A stretch of DNA of 64,000 bases from an uncultured Methylophaga sp. Lineage in GTDB: Bacteria; Pseudomonadota; Gammaproteobacteria; Nitrosococcales; Methylophagaceae. Position 1 is the first letter of the stretch, and every line of letters starts with the position of its first letter. Under the pieces are notes generated by a model that was given only the letters and a program-made list of their open reading frames with translations, was not told the DNA's origin and did no database searches. Of this stretch, positions 39,416-51,968 are shown piece by piece. The stretch covers positions 1 to 64,000 of the forward strand of contig NZ_CAMYKO010000005.1 in the NCBI RefSeq assembly GCF_947259025.1, given 5' to 3'. A program made the position numbers and the translations under genes.

Positions 39416-41677
39416 ATGTTAAGTAAAGAACTCGAACAGACCCTCAGTCAGGCATTCAACTACGCGCGCCAGCGCTCGCACGAGTTCCTGACCGTAGAAC
39501 ACCTGCTGCTGGCCTTGCTGGAAAACGGCCAGGCGCTGGCTGTACTTAAGGCCTGTAACGTCGATATATCGGTGCTGCGCCAGGAATTGAGTGACTTTCT
39601 TGCTGACAACCTGCCGACGTTGCCGGAAGACAGCGAGCGCGAAACCCAGCCTACACTGGCTTTTCAGCGCATTCTGCAACGTGCGGTGATGCATGTGCAG
39701 TCTTCGGGCGGCACCGAAGTGACCGGCGCCAACGTGCTGGTTTCTATTTTCTCTGAACAACAGTCTCAAGCCGTCTATCTGCTACAAAAGCAGGATGTGA
39801 CCCGGCTGGATGTGGTCAATGCCATCAGTCACGGCGAGATCGATGAAGTCGTGGAAGAGTCTGAAGACGAGCCGCGGGTGGATGCAGAAGAATCGGCTGA
39901 GGACAGTAAAAATCCTCTGACCCTCTATGCTGAGAACCTTAATGCTTCGGCCAAAAAAGGCCGCATTGATCCACTGATTGGCCGCAGCATGGAGCTGGAG
40001 CGCACGCTACAGGTGCTGTGCCGCCGCCGTAAGAATAACCCGCTGTTTGTGGGCGAGGCTGGTGTGGGTAAAACCGCATTGGCAGAAGGGCTGGCGCGCC
40101 GCATCGTACAAGGTGATGTGCCTGAGGTTTTGGAAGAAACCGTGATTTACTCCCTGGATATGGGCGCTTTAGTCGCCGGTACCAAGTATCGCGGTGACTT
40201 TGAAAAACGCCTCAAAGCCCTGTTACGAGAACTGAAAAAACAGCCGCAGGCGATTTTGTTTATCGACGAAATCCATACCATGATCGGTGCCGGTAGTGCC
40301 GGCAACTCGACCATGGATGCGGCCAATCTGCTCAAGCCATTGCTGGCCAGTGGTGAACTGAAATGTATCGGTTCTACGACCTACCAGGAATACCGCGGTA
40401 TTTTTGAACATGATCGCGCGCTGGCACGTCGTTTCCAGAAAATCGATGTGCCCGAACCTACTGTCAGCGAAACCGTAGAGATTCTTAAAGGCCTGAAACC
40501 CGGCCTGGAAGAACACCACAACGTGCGCTATTCACAGGCGGCGATTGAGCAGGCTGCAGAACTGGCCCATCGTCATATCAATGACCGTTATCTGCCCGAT
40601 AAGGCGATCGACGTGCTGGATGAGGTCGGCGCTGCCCAGCGGATTGCGCCCAAGTCCAAACGCAAAAAACTGATTGGTGTGAATGACGTGCAGGCGATAG
40701 TCGCCAAGATTGCCCGTATTCCGGCCAAGACTGTCAGCAATGCCGACAAGGACAACCTGCGCAAACTGGAACAGAACCTCAAACGGGTTATCTTCGGTCA
40801 GGATGAAGCGATTTCGGCATTGAGTTCGGCCATCAAGATGGGCCGTTCCGGTCTGGGGCATCCGGAAAAACCGATTGGTGCGTTCCTGTTTGCCGGTCCA
40901 ACCGGTGTCGGTAAAACTGAAGTGACCCGCCAACTGGCCCACAACATGGGTGTGGAGCTGATCCGCTTCGATATGTCGGAGTATATGGAAAGCCACACCG
41001 TATCGCGTCTGATTGGTGCACCGCCGGGCTATGTCGGTTTCGACCAGGGCGGGCTGTTGACCGATGCCATTATCAAACAGCCGCATGCCGTATTGCTGCT
41101 GGATGAGATCGAAAAAGCGCATCCGGATGTGTTCAATCTGTTGTTGCAGGTGATGGACCACGGTACCTTGACCGACAACAATGGTCGCAAAGCCGATTTC
41201 CGTCATGTGGTTCTGGTGATGACCAGTAATGCAGGTGCGGCCGAAATGAGCAAAACCTCCATCGGCTTTACCAAGCAGGAACATCAGACTGATGGCAGCG
41301 AAGCAGTCAAGCGCACGTTTACGCCGGAATTCCGTAACCGTCTGGACGGTATTATCCACTTCAAACCGCTGGATAAAGACGCCATTCTGCGGGTGGCCGA
41401 CAAAGCGGTGCTCGAACTGGAAATGCTGTTGCAGGATAAAAACGTCACCATCGAAATTGACAATGCTGCGCGTCAGTGGCTGGCCGATCACGGCTATGAC
41501 TTGTTGATGGGGGCAAGACCGATGTCGCGCCTGGTGCAGGAGAAAATCAAGCGACCTCTGGCTGATGAGCTGCTGTTTGGCAAACTCAGCCAGCGAGGCG
41601 GTCATGTCCGTGTCACCTTACAGGATGATGAACTGCATCTTGAGATGGAAAATGCCGCGGAGTCTGTCGATCCCTGA
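39416..41677 (+). CDS. clpA: Clp protease ATP-binding subunit ClpA
   Basis: AAA+ unfoldase that feeds ClpP. The start at 39416 (MLSKELEQTLSQAFNYAR) has AGGTGG upstream and matches E. coli; a GTG four codons earlier is less likely. An N-terminal Clp repeat domain is followed by D1 (Walker A GEAGVGKT) and D2 (GPTGVGKT), each with sensor and arginine-finger motifs. ClpP-binding loop IGF is present in TSIGFTKQE. About 753 residues (E. coli 758). A terminator follows. Confidence 0.98.
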   Translation: MLSKELEQTLSQAFNYARQRSHEFLTVEHLLLALLENGQALAVLKACNVDISVLRQELSDFLADNLPTLPEDSERETQPTLAFQRILQRAVMHVQSSGGTEVTGANVLVSIFSEQQSQAVYLLQKQDVTRLDVVNAISHGEIDEVVEESEDEPRVDAEESAEDSKNPLTLYAENLNASAKKGRIDPLIGRSMELERTLQVLCRRRKNNPLFVGEAGVGKTALAEGLARRIVQGDVPEVLEETVIYSLDMGALVAGTKYRGDFEKRLKALLRELKKQPQAILFIDEIHTMIGAGSAGNSTMDAANLLKPLLASGELKCIGSTTYQEYRGIFEHDRALARRFQKIDVPEPTVSETVEILKGLKPGLEEHHNVRYSQAAIEQAAELAHRHINDRYLPDKAIDVLDEVGAAQRIAPKSKRKKLIGVNDVQAIVAKIARIPAKTVSNADKDNLRKLEQNLKRVIFGQDEAISALSSAIKMGRSGLGHPEKPIGAFLFAGPTGVGKTEVTRQLAHNMGVELIRFDMSEYMESHTVSRLIGAPPGYVGFDQGGLLTDAIIKQPHAVLLLDEIEKAHPDVFNLLLQVMDHGTLTDNNGRKADFRHVVLVMTSNAGAAEMSKTSIGFTKQEHQTDGSEAVKRTFTPEFRNRLDGIIHFKPLDKDAILRVADKAVLELEMLLQDKNVTIEIDNAARQWLADHGYDLLMGARPMSRLVQEKIKRPLADELLFGKLSQRGGHVRVTLQDDELHLEMENAAESVDP

Positions 41678-41712
41678 GTAACGCATCAAGCGTATTTTGC
41701 TTAACAACAATG

Positions 41713-41743
41713 AGCCCGGTAGTGATCACTATCGGGCTTTTTT
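41713..41743 (+). terminator. Terminator after clpA
   Basis: AGCCCGgTAGTGATCACTAtCGGGCT forms a long hairpin around a TAGTGATCACTA centre and is followed by TTTTTT. Confidence 0.9.
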
Positions 41744-41785
41744 GTGTCTGGCTTAGCTTTTCTTTTTTTGCGGATACAGAAAAAG

Positions 41786-41981
41786 TTATTCACCTCGGGA
41801 ACTTCTTCCTGTCAGGGATTTTAACTAGGCGTCGCAAGTGATTGATTTTTCATATGACTAAGATAAGTTATTGAAAAATATAGCTATTATTTGATGGTTA
41901 ATTTTTAACCATTTAGAGGAGATATCAGACCTGACAGGCAGTTAGCGACAAACCACTGACTTAATCACAGACTTATCCACA
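41786..41981. other. AT-rich intergenic stretch with DnaA-box-like sites
   Basis: In the 487-bp gap between clpA and cobO there is an AT-rich stretch. It contains a perfect DnaA box TTATCCACA (41973-41981), TTAATCACA three bases before it (41961-41969) and TTATTCACC (41786-41794), both one base from TTATNCACA. A perfect 8-bp dyad ATGGTTAA / TTAACCAT lies at 41894-41912. No coding frame of interest was seen here. DnaA binding is inference. Confidence 0.45.
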
Positions 41982-42088
41982 GAAAATGTGAGTAACTTTA
42001 CAGTCATATGACAGAGCAAAATCCGGGCCACATAACTGAGATTTCAGCGTCTTTTGAGGCTCTCCGCTGATGACGCGGATTAGATATT

Positions 42089-42225
42089 AACCACAGAGGC
42101 ACAGAGAGCACAGAGCCTCATGTAGTGTTGATGAGGTTGAGCTATAAAACTTCATCATCAATGACAGTGATCAGAGTCAGTTTGATACATGCCAATAATC
42201 ATTGGTTCTCTGTGCCTCTGTGGTT
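42089..42225. repeat. Inverted-repeat element (137 bp)
   Basis: The ends are a perfect 19-bp inverted repeat: AACCACAGAGGCACAGAGA at 42089-42107 and its reverse complement at 42207-42225. The 99-bp interior has no coding frame but contains a further dyad (TGATGA ... TCATCA). The motif resembles the 'AACCACAGAGRCACAGAG' intergenic repeats of other bacteria. It ends six bases from the cobO stop codon and could act as its transcription end. Confidence 0.7.
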
Positions 42226-42230
42226 CGATG

Positions 42231-42839
42231 TTATAGCTCAATGCCTTTCTGCGCCTTGAATCCGGCACGGAAGGCATGCTTGACATCATCGACCCGGCTG
42301 ACGGTATCAGCGGCTTTAATCACCGCCTCAGGCGCATCACGGCCAGTGATTATGACATGCTGCATTGGCGGTCTGGCGGCGATATCGTTGAGCACTGTTT
42401 CGGTGTTGAGGTATTGCATGGCCAGCACGATATTAAGTTCATCCAGCAATACAATATCGAGTTCGGGGTTAGCCAGCATGACTTTACAGATAGCCCAGCC
42501 TTTTTCTGCCGAGGCGATATCCTGTTCCAGGTTCTGTGTTTCCCAGGTAAAACCGTCGCCGACCACATGATAGTCAACCTCATCGGGAAAGCGGCGGAAG
42601 AACTTTTCCTCGCCGGTACTGAAAGCGCCTTTGATGAATTGCACCACGCCGACCTTCATTTTATGACCCAATGCTCGGGCTACCATGCCAAAGCCGGACG
42701 AACTTTTGCCTTTGCCGTTGCCGGTTATAACTAGTAACAGGCCTTTTTTCTGATCGGCTTGTTTGATCTTTTCATCGACCAGGGTTTTCTGTTCTTGCAT
42801 GGCCTGTTTATGGTGATGTGAGTGTTCGGTCTCGCTCAT
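42231..42839 (-). CDS. cobO: Cob(I)yrinic acid a,c-diamide adenosyltransferase
   Basis: Adds the 5'-deoxyadenosyl ligand to cobalt in corrinoids (CobO/BtuR/CobA type). The P-loop is VITGNGKGKSSSGFGMVARA; the family segments VVQFIKGAFSTGEEKFF and IVLLDELNIVLAMQYL follow. The ATG at 42839 (MSETEHSHHHKQ) has GGAAGA upstream and gives 202 residues; a longer frame from 42866 lacks a ribosome site. No other cobalamin synthesis genes are present, so with btuB nearby a salvage role is likely. Confidence 0.94.
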   Translation of the reverse strand: MSETEHSHHHKQAMQEQKTLVDEKIKQADQKKGLLLVITGNGKGKSSSGFGMVARALGHKMKVGVVQFIKGAFSTGEEKFFRRFPDEVDYHVVGDGFTWETQNLEQDIASAEKGWAICKVMLANPELDIVLLDELNIVLAMQYLNTETVLNDIAARPPMQHVIITGRDAPEAVIKAADTVSRVDDVKHAFRAGFKAQKGIEL

Positions 42840-43086
42840 CGTTCTTCCACGTAAATTGTTAATCATCTCAGTTAATGAATTAACAAGCTAATTCATTGAA
42901 AAAGGCATCAGTCTATCAGCATCCTGGCACTATTCGGGCATACCTGCCTGCTGTCCATTATTCTCTACAGCACAAGACTGTGTTAAACAGACTTTTGCGA
43001 GAGTGGCGATGATGATGGGGGCTAGCCGAGTCTTCAGGCTTTTCAGCTAAAAATCTCTCACCGTATTCACGGTTATCGATGGATAG

Positions 43087-43111
43087 AAAAAAGGGCGGCA
43101 TGGCCGCCCTT
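43087..43111 (-). terminator. Terminator after btuB
   Basis: Stem AAGGGCGGC / GCCGCCCTT with a 3-base loop, followed on the minus strand by a run of T, directly after the btuB stop codon. The 250 bases between this and the cobO start show no gene. Confidence 0.88.
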
Positions 43112-43118
43112 GTCAGGG

Positions 43119-45059
43119 TTATTGATGTTGTAATTCAATGCCCAGAAGTCCGCTAATGCCCGTTCCCTGGTAACCCCACACAGGCTCGTAGTGACGGTCT
43201 GTGAGGTTTTCCACGCGAGCAAAAACACGTGCATTGTCATTGACTTTGTAGTCAGCGCTGACGTTGACTACTGCATAACTGCCCATGCGTACTCTGTCAC
43301 CTACAGCGTCGACATCCTTGCGGCTCCCGATATGATGCAGGCTACCGGTGAAACGCCAGTCCGTCGCCGGTTGATAAACCAGATCAAGGTTGGCCTGATG
43401 TACCGGACGACGCAGTAACTGCTGATCATCTTCGTTCTGGCTCCGAGTGTAGGTGTAGTTGATATGCACATCCAGTTGCTTGGTCAGTTCTACACTCATA
43501 TCAGCTTCAAGGCCGTGGATTTCGGCCTCGTCAACATTCACGCTGGTGCTGTCAAAACTGGGCAGGTACACAGTGGTAATAAGGTCATCAATATCGTTTT
43601 TGAACAACGTGGCACTTGTCTGTACCTTACCTTGCAACCAGCTTTGATCGAGACCCAACTCCCAGTTTTCACTGATTTCGGGATCCAGATCGGGATTACC
43701 GTAGTAGGCGCTCAGAAAACTGTTAGGGGTGAATCCATACATTTCGTAGAGTGAGGGTGCACGAAAGCCTTCGCTGTATGCAGCACGAATTTGTGTCGAT
43801 GACGTTAACTCATATCGTGTTGCCACACGGTAGGTGGTTTCAGAGTCAAAGTCATCAGTATTATCGTGACGAACACCCAAAGTCGCTGACAGTTTTTCTG
43901 TGAGGGTAATTTGATCCTGAATGTAAACAGCACGATTCTGGCGAGACTCATCTGTCATCTGGTTCTGAATGAAGCCTCCTCCAAAATCAGTAAAGCCATC
44001 CGCTTCAATCTCTTCCTCTTCAAATTCATAACCGACAGTGATGATGTTGTTTTCGATGAAGTAGAGATCGTTCTGAAGACTTAGCTTTTCTTTTTTTCCA
44101 TCATAATCAGTGCGGTTCAATGTCTGAAATGGCGTTTGCCTGTCATTACGGTTTTTGCGTTCAATGTCGGTGTGAGTGAACGTCAGCGTGGGTTGCCAGA
44201 GATCATCAAAAAACTGGCCTTTGAGTTCAGCCCCTATATAGGTCTGGCGACTAGTGTTATAGGCATCAAAGTCTTCCGAGAGGAATCCATCAATATCGGT
44301 TTCCGATTCTATATGCCGGCCGAAAATGGAAGTCTGCAGGTTTTCACCCTGCCAGCCAAGTCGAGTTGAGACCACTTTATTCTGATAACCATCGTCATCG
44401 CGGGCGATGCCTGATGGCATGCGATCCTTGTTGGGAGCACTGTCATTATCAGACTCATAAAGCCCGCCGGTGAGTGAGTAGTTGAAGCTATCCTTGGAAC
44501 CGGAAACAGAGAATGTTTCATGGTGCGTGGACTTGTTGCCGGCAGCGAGCTTGGCACGTGCTTTCAAAGGGCCTTCACCAGCTTTGGTGCGGATATGAAT
44601 GACAGCACCAATGGCATCTGCGCCGTAAAGCACGCTTTGTGCACCTCTGACGATTTCGATTGACTCTACGTCGTCCAGCAGGAAGTTGCCGAAATCAAAC
44701 GTGCCAGTGGGATTACTGGGGTCATTGATTTCGATGCCATCGACCATGACCAGTGTGTGATTGGAATTGCTGCCTCTGGCAAAAACCGAAGTTTGTGAGC
44801 CGCGGCCACCGGTTTCCGCAACGCGGATACCTGATACACCTTTTAATGCGTCTGCCAGACTGTGAAGTTGTTTGAGTTCGATTTCTTCACGGGTAATAAC
44901 AGAAACACTGCTGCCGGTATTTTTCACGGCTGTCGGAGTGCGCGTTGCCGTCACAACGATTTTGTCGAGGTCGGTACCGGCCGCGTGAGAGTTGATTGAC
45001 AACCCGGTCAATAAAGTAGCCCCGATAACCTGCGAGAGGAGAGTTTTCTTGGATAACAT
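43119..45059 (-). CDS. btuB: TonB-dependent vitamin B12 receptor BtuB
   Basis: Outer-membrane channel that takes up cobalamins with energy from TonB. The signal peptide ends near residue 26 (SHAAG). The TonB box region LDKIVVTATRTPT follows, then the plug domain (ALKGVSGIRVAETGGRGSQTSVFARG, VLYGADAIGAVIHI) and a 22-strand barrel to the C-terminus. 646 residues compared with 614 in E. coli. A cobalamin riboswitch precedes it, which fixes the substrate better than homology alone. Confidence 0.94.
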   Translation of the reverse strand: MLSKKTLLSQVIGATLLTGLSINSHAAGTDLDKIVVTATRTPTAVKNTGSSVSVITREEIELKQLHSLADALKGVSGIRVAETGGRGSQTSVFARGSNSNHTLVMVDGIEINDPSNPTGTFDFGNFLLDDVESIEIVRGAQSVLYGADAIGAVIHIRTKAGEGPLKARAKLAAGNKSTHHETFSVSGSKDSFNYSLTGGLYESDNDSAPNKDRMPSGIARDDDGYQNKVVSTRLGWQGENLQTSIFGRHIESETDIDGFLSEDFDAYNTSRQTYIGAELKGQFFDDLWQPTLTFTHTDIERKNRNDRQTPFQTLNRTDYDGKKEKLSLQNDLYFIENNIITVGYEFEEEEIEADGFTDFGGGFIQNQMTDESRQNRAVYIQDQITLTEKLSATLGVRHDNTDDFDSETTYRVATRYELTSSTQIRAAYSEGFRAPSLYEMYGFTPNSFLSAYYGNPDLDPEISENWELGLDQSWLQGKVQTSATLFKNDIDDLITTVYLPSFDSTSVNVDEAEIHGLEADMSVELTKQLDVHINYTYTRSQNEDDQQLLRRPVHQANLDLVYQPATDWRFTGSLHHIGSRKDVDAVGDRVRMGSYAVVNVSADYKVNDNARVFARVENLTDRHYEPVWGYQGTGISGLLGIELQHQ

Positions 45060-45199
45060 GATAAACGCCTGTGATTGGCAGCATCCACCCGATACTGCTG
45101 GTAAGTCCTATTCGCTGCAGGCGTGACGAGAGCTCGGCAGAGCCGATACTGATTCGCCGAGCCGCCCACCGCGACGCGAAAGCTGGGATAAGATCCCGC

Positions 45200-45385
45200 T
45201 GACACAGGCCGGTCTCCGGACTGATAAGCTAAGAATTCACAATCGCCTTCCCATGCAGGCACAGTGGCTGAATGATTGTGTGAAGCTTGATTACCGTTGC
45301 GGGGGCAGTATCGGACTTGCGTGAAGCGCACCGATTTCCCGATTATCCTGCAAATATTTGCAGGCACCCGTGTCAGAGTGCCGCA
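45200..45385 (-). promoter_or_regulatory. Cobalamin riboswitch upstream of btuB
   Basis: Read on the minus strand, the conserved elements occur in order: GCACTCTGACACGGGTGCC outer stem, TGCCCCCGCAACGGT, GCCACTG, CATGGGAAGGC, and the B12 box AGTCCGGAGACCGGCC near 45207-45222. These are the hallmarks of the adenosylcobalamin-binding aptamer. The 140 bases to the btuB start contain GCTCGGC / GCCGAGC, a candidate expression-platform stem. High cobalamin should lower btuB expression. Confidence 0.93.
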
Positions 45386-45498
45386 AACTCTAATGCCGCA
45401 GCCGGCTTATGTCAATTTTGTGTCAAGATGGGCAAAGCTGGTCATAGCGGGCTATAGCCTTTAAAATTAAGCAATTTAGCCGGATAAACCATTTCCCG

Positions 45499-46686
45499 AT
45501 GACAGAAGAATTCCAAGACAAGGGCTTTGCCACCCGCGCTGTTCGTGTTGGCCATCGCAGAACACCGGAAGGCGAGCAGTCCGAGCCGATTTTCCCGACG
45601 TCGAGCTTCACTTTTGAGAGTGCAGAGCAGGCGGCGGCGCGCTTTGCCGGTGATGAGCCCGGCAATATCTATTCGCGCTTCACCAACCCGACCGTTCGTA
45701 CCTTCCAGGAGCGGCTTGCCGCGCTGGAAGGCGGCGAATCCTGTGTCGCTACGTCATCAGGCATGTCGGCGATTCTCTCCACCATGATGGGTCTGCTGGA
45801 GGCAGGTGATCATGTGGTCTCGTCAATGAGTATATTCGGTACGACCCGGGTTCTGTTCGACAAGTACCTGAGCAAGTTCGGCATCAGCACCGATTACGTC
45901 AGACTCTCCGATCTGGAGGACTGGAAACAGGCGATCAAACCGGAAACCAAGATCCTGTTTCTGGAAACACCTTCCAATCCGCTGAACGAAATTGCCGATC
46001 TGGAAGCCTTATCAGCTCTGGCTAAAGCGAATGACTGTCTGCTGGTGGTGGATAACTGCTTTTGCACGCCTGCCTTACAGCAACCGATGAAATTCGGTGC
46101 CGATATCGTGGTGCATTCGGCCACTAAATATATTGATGGCCAGGGCCGTTGTATTGGCGGCGCTGTGGTCGGAGATGCTGAGCTTGTCGGTGAGCAGGTA
46201 TACGGCTTCTTGCGCACAGCCGGCCCCACCATGAGTCCATTTAATGCCTGGACTTTTATCAAGGGGCTGGAGACGTTGGACTTAAGGATGAAGGCCCACT
46301 CGGCTTCAGCGCTGGAACTGGCACAGTGGCTCGAGCAGCAGCCTGCCGTGAGTAAAGTGTTTTATGCCGGTCTGCCAAGTCACCCCCAGCATGAACTGGC
46401 GAAAAAACAGCAGTCTGCCTTCGGCGGCATTATTGCTTTTGAAATCAGAGGCGGTCAGGCTGATGCCTGGACCATGATTAACGCCCTGGAATGGCTGTCG
46501 ATCACAGCCAACCTGGGCGACAGCAAGACCACGATCACACATCCCGCCACTACGACCCATGGTCGTTTGAGTGATGAAGACAAGGCGCTGGCAGGCATCA
46601 GCGATGGCATGTTGCGCATTTCAGTCGGGCTGGAAAACGTCGACGATATCAAGGCCGATCTGGCCCGGGGCTTTGCTGCGCTCTGA
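45499..46686 (+). CDS. metZ: O-succinylhomoserine sulfhydrylase
   Basis: PLP enzyme making homocysteine directly from O-succinylhomoserine and sulfide, bypassing cystathionine. It belongs to the Cys/Met metabolism family: SYSRFTNPT-like IYSRFTNPTVRTFQERLAALEGGE, ATSSGMSAI, and the PLP lysine in HSATKYIDGQGR near residue 210. The GQGR and LRTAGPTMSPFNAW stretches point to MetZ rather than MetB. 395 residues. It stands alone downstream of the divergent btuB leader. Confidence 0.93.
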   Translation: MTEEFQDKGFATRAVRVGHRRTPEGEQSEPIFPTSSFTFESAEQAAARFAGDEPGNIYSRFTNPTVRTFQERLAALEGGESCVATSSGMSAILSTMMGLLEAGDHVVSSMSIFGTTRVLFDKYLSKFGISTDYVRLSDLEDWKQAIKPETKILFLETPSNPLNEIADLEALSALAKANDCLLVVDNCFCTPALQQPMKFGADIVVHSATKYIDGQGRCIGGAVVGDAELVGEQVYGFLRTAGPTMSPFNAWTFIKGLETLDLRMKAHSASALELAQWLEQQPAVSKVFYAGLPSHPQHELAKKQQSAFGGIIAFEIRGGQADAWTMINALEWLSITANLGDSKTTITHPATTTHGRLSDEDKALAGISDGMLRISVGLENVDDIKADLARGFAAL

Positions 46687-46781
46687 TTCAGCGGCATAAA
46701 ACCTGCATACATCACTTCAAACTGGTCTAACGTCAGATTTCTGTCTCGCCTGCACAGGCGGGGCAGACTGGCCTGAATCAA

Positions 46782-48584
46782 ATGAGTGGTTATGCTATGC
46801 CATTAGCTTATAAATTCGTTCTACCCATCTTGTTGATGCTATTGGCGTCAATGTCATCTTATGCCGCCGAGACCGAGCCGGTCAGTGATGTGCGTGTGTT
46901 AATCGATGTGTCCGGCAGTATGAAAGACAATGACCCGCAAAACCTGCGGGCGCCGGCGATGCGAATGCTGGTGGGACTGATGCCCGAGCAGGCCCGTGCT
47001 GGGGTCTGGACTTTCGCCAAGATGGTTAACATGTTGGTGCCTTGGCGCGATGTCAGTGATGACTGGCGGCAGAACGCCATCGAAAAGTCTGAGAAAATCC
47101 ATTCTTATGGCCTGTTCACCAATATCGAACAGGTCCTGCAAACAGCCACTGCCAATCAGAAAAAGCCCGATCCGAAATTCAAACGCAGCATGATTTTGCT
47201 GTCAGACGGCTTTGTTGACCTCAAGCCGGGAGACAGCGCCAGTCAGGCATCCCGCCAACGGATTCTGGATAACATCGTGCCGCGGCTGAAAAAACTCGAT
47301 ATCACCGTACACACCATCGCCCTGTCAGAGAATGCTGACCATGAACTGCTCAAAGCGTTGTCGATGGCAACCGATGGCTGGCACCGCCAGGCTGAATCAG
47401 CCGAGCAGCTACAGCGGATCTTTTTACACCTGTTCGAACAGGCGACCAGCCGTGACACAGTGCCGCTGGCCGATAACCAGTTCCGGATTGATGACAGTGT
47501 GGAGCAGATGACCGTGCTGGCTTTCCGTCGTCCCGGTTCAGCCGCTACCAAGCTGCAACTGCCTGATGGCCAGACTGTTGGCATGGGACAGCAATCTGAG
47601 CGGATCCGCTGGCAGCATGAGACTCACTTTGACCTCATCACCATCGACCAGCCAGAGACGGGCCAATGGCAGATTAATGCCGAACTGGATCCCGATAACC
47701 GGGTGATGGTGGTCACCGATATGCAACTGGAAACCAGTGAGTTACCCAGTAATGTGCTGGTTGGTGAGCAGTTTGACTTTGAAGCACGCCTGACCGAAAA
47801 GGGCGAAACCATTACCCGTCCGGGATTCCTGGAACTGGTTGACGGCAAGCTTGCCCGTCAGCAGGCTGATGCCAGTGACGATCTCGCGATGGCACGCGAG
47901 CCTGACCAGGCTATCTACCGGGCCGCGCTGGGTGCCGGGTTTGAAGCCGGCCGTAATGATGTGATCGTCACCATGAAAAGTGCTACCTTTGAACGCCAGC
48001 GTCGCCAGAGTATCAACGTGATTGCGGCACCGGTCGATATTCAGACCTCACAGCTTGAACAGCAGACACGTAGTCACCGGATCGAGGTTGAAGCTGATGT
48101 CGGACTCATTAATCCGGATTCGCTGACGATAACCGCCTTATTAAGAGAGGAAGATGGCAGTGAGTGGCCGTACCAGATGCTCAAGACCGATAGCAACCAT
48201 TGGCGACTGACATTAACAGACTTGACGCCGCAGCAGGATTACACGCTTTCGTTGCAGTTACGCGGAGATACACCAGCCGGACGACAGGTCTTTTTGCAGC
48301 CTGAAGAAATAACGCTGGAGGATAGTCTGGCGGCAACTGCGACTGAGACTCAAAGCCCGGTGGCCGATGGCTCAGGAAACAATCAGCAAAGCATGACAGA
48401 AAAACAAAGCGCACCAGATAAGGCAGAAAATGCTGCGCCCGAGTCCTCAGAACCGGAGTCAGCCATGTCAGATACAACAAAACTGCTGATTGGCAATGCT
48501 GTCATTCTGGTGCTGCTGCTGGGGGGTATTATCTGGTGGCGCAGACAAATGGCCACGCCACAGGTCGCAGGAGACTTTGTGTAA
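46782..48584 (+). CDS. Exported von Willebrand A domain protein with C-terminal membrane anchor
   Basis: A 600-residue protein. A signal peptide (about 6-29, ending SYAAE) is followed by a VWA domain with the MIDAS motif LIDVSGSM (Asp42, Ser44, Ser46), a threonine in LFTNIEQ and LSDGFVD. Beta-rich segments follow (about 220-515), then a Ser/Glu/Pro-rich linker and one membrane segment near 567-586 with a short cytoplasmic tail. Most of the protein should thus face the periplasm. It resembles the uncharacterised TIGR03503-like VWA proteins of gammaproteobacteria. Its stop codon abuts the start of the next gene, so the two products probably work together. Confidence 0.8.
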   Translation: MSGYAMPLAYKFVLPILLMLLASMSSYAAETEPVSDVRVLIDVSGSMKDNDPQNLRAPAMRMLVGLMPEQARAGVWTFAKMVNMLVPWRDVSDDWRQNAIEKSEKIHSYGLFTNIEQVLQTATANQKKPDPKFKRSMILLSDGFVDLKPGDSASQASRQRILDNIVPRLKKLDITVHTIALSENADHELLKALSMATDGWHRQAESAEQLQRIFLHLFEQATSRDTVPLADNQFRIDDSVEQMTVLAFRRPGSAATKLQLPDGQTVGMGQQSERIRWQHETHFDLITIDQPETGQWQINAELDPDNRVMVVTDMQLETSELPSNVLVGEQFDFEARLTEKGETITRPGFLELVDGKLARQQADASDDLAMAREPDQAIYRAALGAGFEAGRNDVIVTMKSATFERQRRQSINVIAAPVDIQTSQLEQQTRSHRIEVEADVGLINPDSLTITALLREEDGSEWPYQMLKTDSNHWRLTLTDLTPQQDYTLSLQLRGDTPAGRQVFLQPEEITLEDSLAATATETQSPVADGSGNNQQSMTEKQSAPDKAENAAPESSEPESAMSDTTKLLIGNAVILVLLLGGIIWWRRQMATPQVAGDFV

Positions 48585-51884
<3,300 letters not shown>

Positions 51885-51968
51885 CAGCTGAAAGCTCTGC
51901 GTTCAGCCTTCACTGCGAGTCAGCACTGATTCTGCTAAAATCTGCCGCAGTTTTTAGTAGGAAAACCA

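Noticed and set aside
40532-41605. 357-codon open frame on the minus strand opposite clpA
   Set aside because: It lies wholly within conserved clpA coding sequence and has no family resemblance.
41713-41981. Chromosome origin in the AT-rich gap
   Set aside because: Only one perfect DnaA box and no origin-linked genes; not enough for oriC.
45008-45367. 119-codon minus-strand open frame upstream of btuB
   Set aside because: It covers the cobalamin riboswitch; the conserved RNA elements explain the sequence better.
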